This document shows, piece by piece, positions 6,712-11,554 of a DNA stretch of 11,554 bases. The number at the start of each line of letters is the position of its first letter. Position 1 is the stretch's first letter. The DNA is from Drechmeria coniospora (lineage: Eukaryota; Ascomycota; Sordariomycetes; Hypocreales; Ophiocordycipitaceae), in assembly GCF_001625195.1 (NCBI RefSeq), contig NW_024467503.1, positions 1 through 11,554 of the forward strand. Reading direction: 5' to 3'. A model generated the notes under the pieces. The model had not been told where the DNA came from. It searched no databases and saw nothing but the letters and a program-made list of their open reading frames with translations. The position numbers were made by a program, and so were the translations under genes.

Positions 6712-6808
6712 CCATGCTCACATTCCTTTTGTGGCCGGGGCGTGCCCTACTCCTAGGCTGCCCCACCTTCCTGTCTACCCGGGCTTTACCCGTGCGCCTA
6801 GCCTTACA
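6404..6808 (-). repeat. 5' LTR of the gag-only element (405 bp, with internal modules)
   Basis: This copy ends match the 3' LTR, but it is 193 bp longer. On the plus strand it is built of three head-to-tail modules starting TGTAAT at 6404, 6505 and 6611, followed by a terminal block (about 6712-6808) with ccggggcgtgccctactcc and a single copy of the 29-bp word. Module 1 matches the 3' LTR; modules 2 and 3 match the solo LTR at 687. Confidence 0.7.
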
Positions 6809-7554
6809 CTGTTGGTTAGGTATAAGTTGGTCATACATTTTTGCATTTAACAGACTACGACTCGTCCTGATAACAACAAGTCATATCATAATAAAGAATA
6901 ACGAGTTAATTAATAATAGCTGATTTGGCTAAATAAAACACTCTCAGTCGGCCCTAGTACTTCAGCCAATGCTAGAGCTAAAACAATATATTATCAACTA
7001 ATAATAAGTGAAGTCTATATCCTCGGATCATTGGCTGCTGACGTGCTATAAGTGACCGAAGTGACCGAGCACTGATTAATAGAAGTAGTGTTCCTACTTG
7101 CCAAGATCAAGTTGATGTTCGTTCTTCCTCATCTATCCTGGCCATTGAAGCGAAACTACCATTAAAAATCCTCTATACTACGACTGCCTCGATGCCTTGG
7201 TCGCCAGGTTCTGTGTTTGTGACAGCACAGCTGTCCCCAGGGACCGTATTTCTATGGCAGTGTACTCCGTACATGCGTCAGAGCTGGGTGATGGCTAAAT
7301 TGCCTGGCTGCGGATTGCATGTAAGAAGAGGGGGCCAGGTTCCTGCCCAATCGATTACTTACAAGCCCTAAGAACTATCACTAGTACAATACAGATGGCA
7401 TGGGAATTGATGCAAAGCACCTACTAAACAATAATTCGTCACTCAGTTGGGGCAGATTGAAGATGTCTTCAATTCTCTATGGCCATTTGGACACAATCCT
7501 TTTGGTTGACCGAGTCAAAAAGTTTGATTGCCTTGCCCGGGCCTCCCTGGCCTT
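6809..7554. other. Intergenic region between the LTR element and enolase
   Basis: No gene is seen. The first ~200 bp is AT-rich. The part next to 7555 should contain the enolase 3' UTR on the minus strand. One copy of the GTACTCCGTAC word is at 7262-7272, and a small perfect hairpin, GACAGC-aca-GCTGTC, is at 7221-7235. Confidence 0.5.
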
Positions 7555-10106
<2,552 letters not shown>

Positions 10107-10991
10107 TTAGAAACGCTCTTTCATCCTAGCGGCAACCGTCCTCAGGTTACCGTATACTTTTCCAGGCGGCTTGCCGAGGATGAGGCTAACAACCGATTCC
10201 CGTGCCATGTGTATGTTCCTGAATCCTCCCAAGATGTGAATCTTGGAGTCCGCCAACACAATTCTTGTGCGGCTAGCATTCTCGATGGCAAACTTGGTCT
10301 TGCCATCCTTGCCGGCTATTCGACCAATGGTACGAGTCTGGCTGTCACCATGCATGGTCCTTACGTCCTTGATCTCAAATGTCTCAATATACAGGTCGTC
10401 TAATCGCAGCAGAGCGACGGCATCATCGACATCAAAGCCCAAAGTAAAGGCCCTGACAAAGTCCTCGCCTTTTTGTAGCGCACCGGAGTCGATGGTGTGC
10501 TTTGAGGTTCTCAGTTCCACGGTCTTTCGTTTAATGTTCATTCGGCATTGCAGCTTCAGGTGCTCGACTAGAGGAGGGTAAATGGAGGGCCATGATTGCT
10601 TCAGAGGGGTCATGCGGTGTGGCGGTACGGGAACCTTGCGGATCTCAACTCTGGTGACAGGGTCCTATCTCACAGTCAGTCACAAAAACATCAGCCCCAT
10701 GTCTTGGTAGAGATGCTGGCGTACGATATCGCTGGCCGGTGCGAACCGTGGCCGTCCCTCTTCGTCAATGGCCATGGCGTCATCGCTGTCAAGTTCTCGT
10801 GGCGCCGAAGTGAGTGATTCGGTGGCCATGTGATCTTTTGCTCCAAGAAGGAATTCATCATCGCATTCTGGGGGTTTTCAGTCAGCTCATCTGGCGGAAG
10901 TAAAGAGTCGGATATACATACCATGGCCTGGAACTGCCATGTCAACGCCGAGCGGGGCCTCGGTCCCTTTCAAGGCTGTTGGTGCGGGCAT
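10107..10991 (-). CDS. PNO1: PNO1/DIM2 KH-domain ribosome-assembly factor, three exons, 256 aa
   Basis: PNO1 (Dim2/Rrp20) is a nucleolar and cytoplasmic pre-40S factor. It binds near the 3' end of 18S rRNA, recruits the Dim1 methyltransferase and works with Nob1 in 18S maturation. Exons on the minus strand: 10991-10922, 10867-10725 and 10664-10107. The introns are 54 nt (gtatgt...cag) and 60 nt (gtacgc...tag), and the joined frame is open throughout. The N-terminus is MPAPTALKGTEAPL, then an acidic, poorly conserved part (ELDSDDAMAIDEEGRPRFAP). From about residue 72 the conserved core begins: VTRVEIRKVPVPPHRMTPLK, IYPPLVEHLKLQ, a first KH-like region, then the second KH domain with RTIGRIAGKDGKTKFAIENA and ADSKIHILGGF. 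It ends GKVYGNLRTVAARMKERF, nearly invariant in the family. Length is slightly below the yeast protein (274 aa). The first Met sits in a good context (ATCACCATGCC). Confidence 0.95.
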
Positions 10992-11270
10992 GGTGATGTG
11001 CCGACACTATTGCACGACGGCCTAGGATCGTAGTACTATAGTTGATTTGATTACGTCGCACAAACTACTCGTCAATGTAAGTGTTTCAATATTGTCAAGT
11101 CGTCTGGTCAGTCGTAGAAACCGAGAACCCGATTGAAGGCAGCACTTGGCTACTTTGGTGTGTTGCGAACGAAAATTTGTGGTGGCTTATCTATGTTTAT
11201 CGATTGGTCCAGCTCGCCAAGAACGACGCCAAGAACCGACGACTAAGTGGTACATGACCTGCACTTACGG
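10992..11270 (-). promoter_or_regulatory. PNO1 upstream region with CCAAT box and a 10-bp direct repeat
   Basis: On the minus strand a CCAAT box (complement of 11203-11207) lies about 212 bp before the PNO1 ATG. Just further upstream, GTTCTTGGCG occurs twice (complements of 11215-11224 and 11227-11236), 12 bp apart, roughly one helical turn. Both are plausible regulator sites, but no binding factor can be named from sequence. Confidence 0.3.
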
Positions 11271-11274
11271 TTCA

Positions 11275-11554
11275 TATACTTAAGTAAGTACTGTACAAGT
11301 TCCGAGTAATTGCAAGTACTACTTAGGTAAGTAAGTACTTATCGCACGATGAAGGTGCATGAAGTAATAAGTACTGTACGGAGTAATACTCCTCCGTACA
11401 TGCACATACTGTACGTTGTAGTTGTACACTTGTATTACAAGTGCTTTTGCTTAAGTATGTACTCCGTACGTACTGATACCAACATGCCAGCTGGTAGTAC
11501 TCCGTACCAACGCTGAGGTCATTGAAGTACTTAAAACTACAGTACTTACAGTAG
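11275..11554. repeat. GTAC-rich, self-complementary low-complexity tract
   Basis: The tetranucleotide GTAC occurs about 16 times in some 270 bp, against about one expected by chance. It is embedded in longer words such as AGTACT, TACTGTAC and GTACTCCGTAC. Local foldbacks are visible: GTACGGAG (11376-11383) with CTCCGTAC (11392-11399), and CACTTGTA-t-TACAAGTG around 11427-11443. No ORF is present. The tract runs off the right edge, so its full extent is unknown. Confidence 0.7.

Larger units (their letters stand above)
4007..6808 (-). mobile_element. Gag-only LTR retrotransposon (TR-GAG-like, probably non-autonomous)
   Basis: The element has LTR-like direct repeats at 4007-4218 and 6404-6808. 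Both start TG(T/C)AA(T/C)GATCGAGCCC on the plus strand and end CGCCTAGCCTTACA, so on the coding (minus) strand they begin TGTAAGGCTAGGCG and end TACA or TGCA. On the minus strand the order is 5' LTR, a 41-nt leader, gag (6362-5364), about 1.1 kb without a recognisable pol, a purine-rich tract (4236-4219) and the 3' LTR. No RT, RNase H or integrase motif was found. The total of 2.8 kb is far below the 5-7 kb of complete Ty1/Copia or Ty3/Gypsy elements. No matching target-site duplication: the five bases outside each end (cttag and ctgtt) differ. No primer-binding site matching a tRNA 3' end was recognised. The GC-rich sequence and open gag speak against repeat-induced point mutation here. Confidence 0.7.

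Noticed and set aside
4007..6808. Repeat-induced point mutation (RIP) of the LTR element
   Set aside because: The gag frame is intact and the sequence is not AT-skewed. The differences between the LTRs are blocks and indels rather than C-to-T changes.
4002..6813. Target-site duplication flanking the LTR element
   Set aside because: The five bases outside each end (cttag and ctgtt) differ, so no duplication can be claimed.
6397..6838. Minus-strand frames with an internally repeated peptide (KEGSLAYLTV)
   Set aside because: The repeat follows the tandem LTR modules; it is not a repeat protein.

Overview
The window looks like nuclear DNA of a filamentous ascomycete (Pezizomycotina, most likely Sordariomycetes; class inferred from protein wording, not searched). 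Evidence is the set of 50-60 nt GT-AG introns, fungal-type housekeeping proteins, LTR-retroelement debris and an over-represented TACGGAGTA/TACTCCGTA 9-mer. All three cellular genes lie on the minus strand, separated by roughly 1 kb (enolase to PNO1) and about 4.7 kb of repeat-rich DNA (DGAT2 to enolase).

Left to right: (1) 1-600 holds three decaying tRNA-Gln(CTG)-derived units with Pol III-like promoter boxes and T-rich tails, resembling a tRNA-derived SINE. (2) 687-947 is a solo-LTR-like copy carrying a 29-bp tandem array. (3) 1630-2849 (-) encodes a type 2 diacylglycerol acyltransferase whose frame is broken by about eleven single-base insertions, six of them within about 100 bp, with no substitution nonsense codon needed to explain the breaks. 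(4) 2850-4006 is non-coding, with a GGTAATATTACC stem-loop, overlapping hairpins and a short transposon-like ORF. (5) 4007-6808 (-) is a compact LTR element: LTR-like ends, an intact 332-codon gag next to the 5' LTR, a purine-rich tract at the 3' LTR, and no recognisable reverse transcriptase, RNase H or integrase. It is therefore a gag-only, presumably non-autonomous element. Its two LTRs differ: the 5' LTR contains three tandem modules that each begin with the LTR terminus TGTAAT. (6) 7555-9090 (-) is a complete five-exon enolase gene (438 aa, all catalytic residues present). (7) 10107-10991 (-) is a complete three-exon PNO1/DIM2 gene, a KH-domain ribosome-assembly factor (256 aa). (8) The last ~280 bp is extremely rich in GTAC and AGTACT self-complementary words.

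The cellular genes do not form a pathway: enolase is glycolytic, PNO1 acts in 40S subunit biogenesis and DGAT2 in triacylglycerol synthesis. The most interesting parts are the gag-only element with its modular LTR, the tRNA-derived repeats, and the unusual all-insertion damage in the DGAT2 gene.
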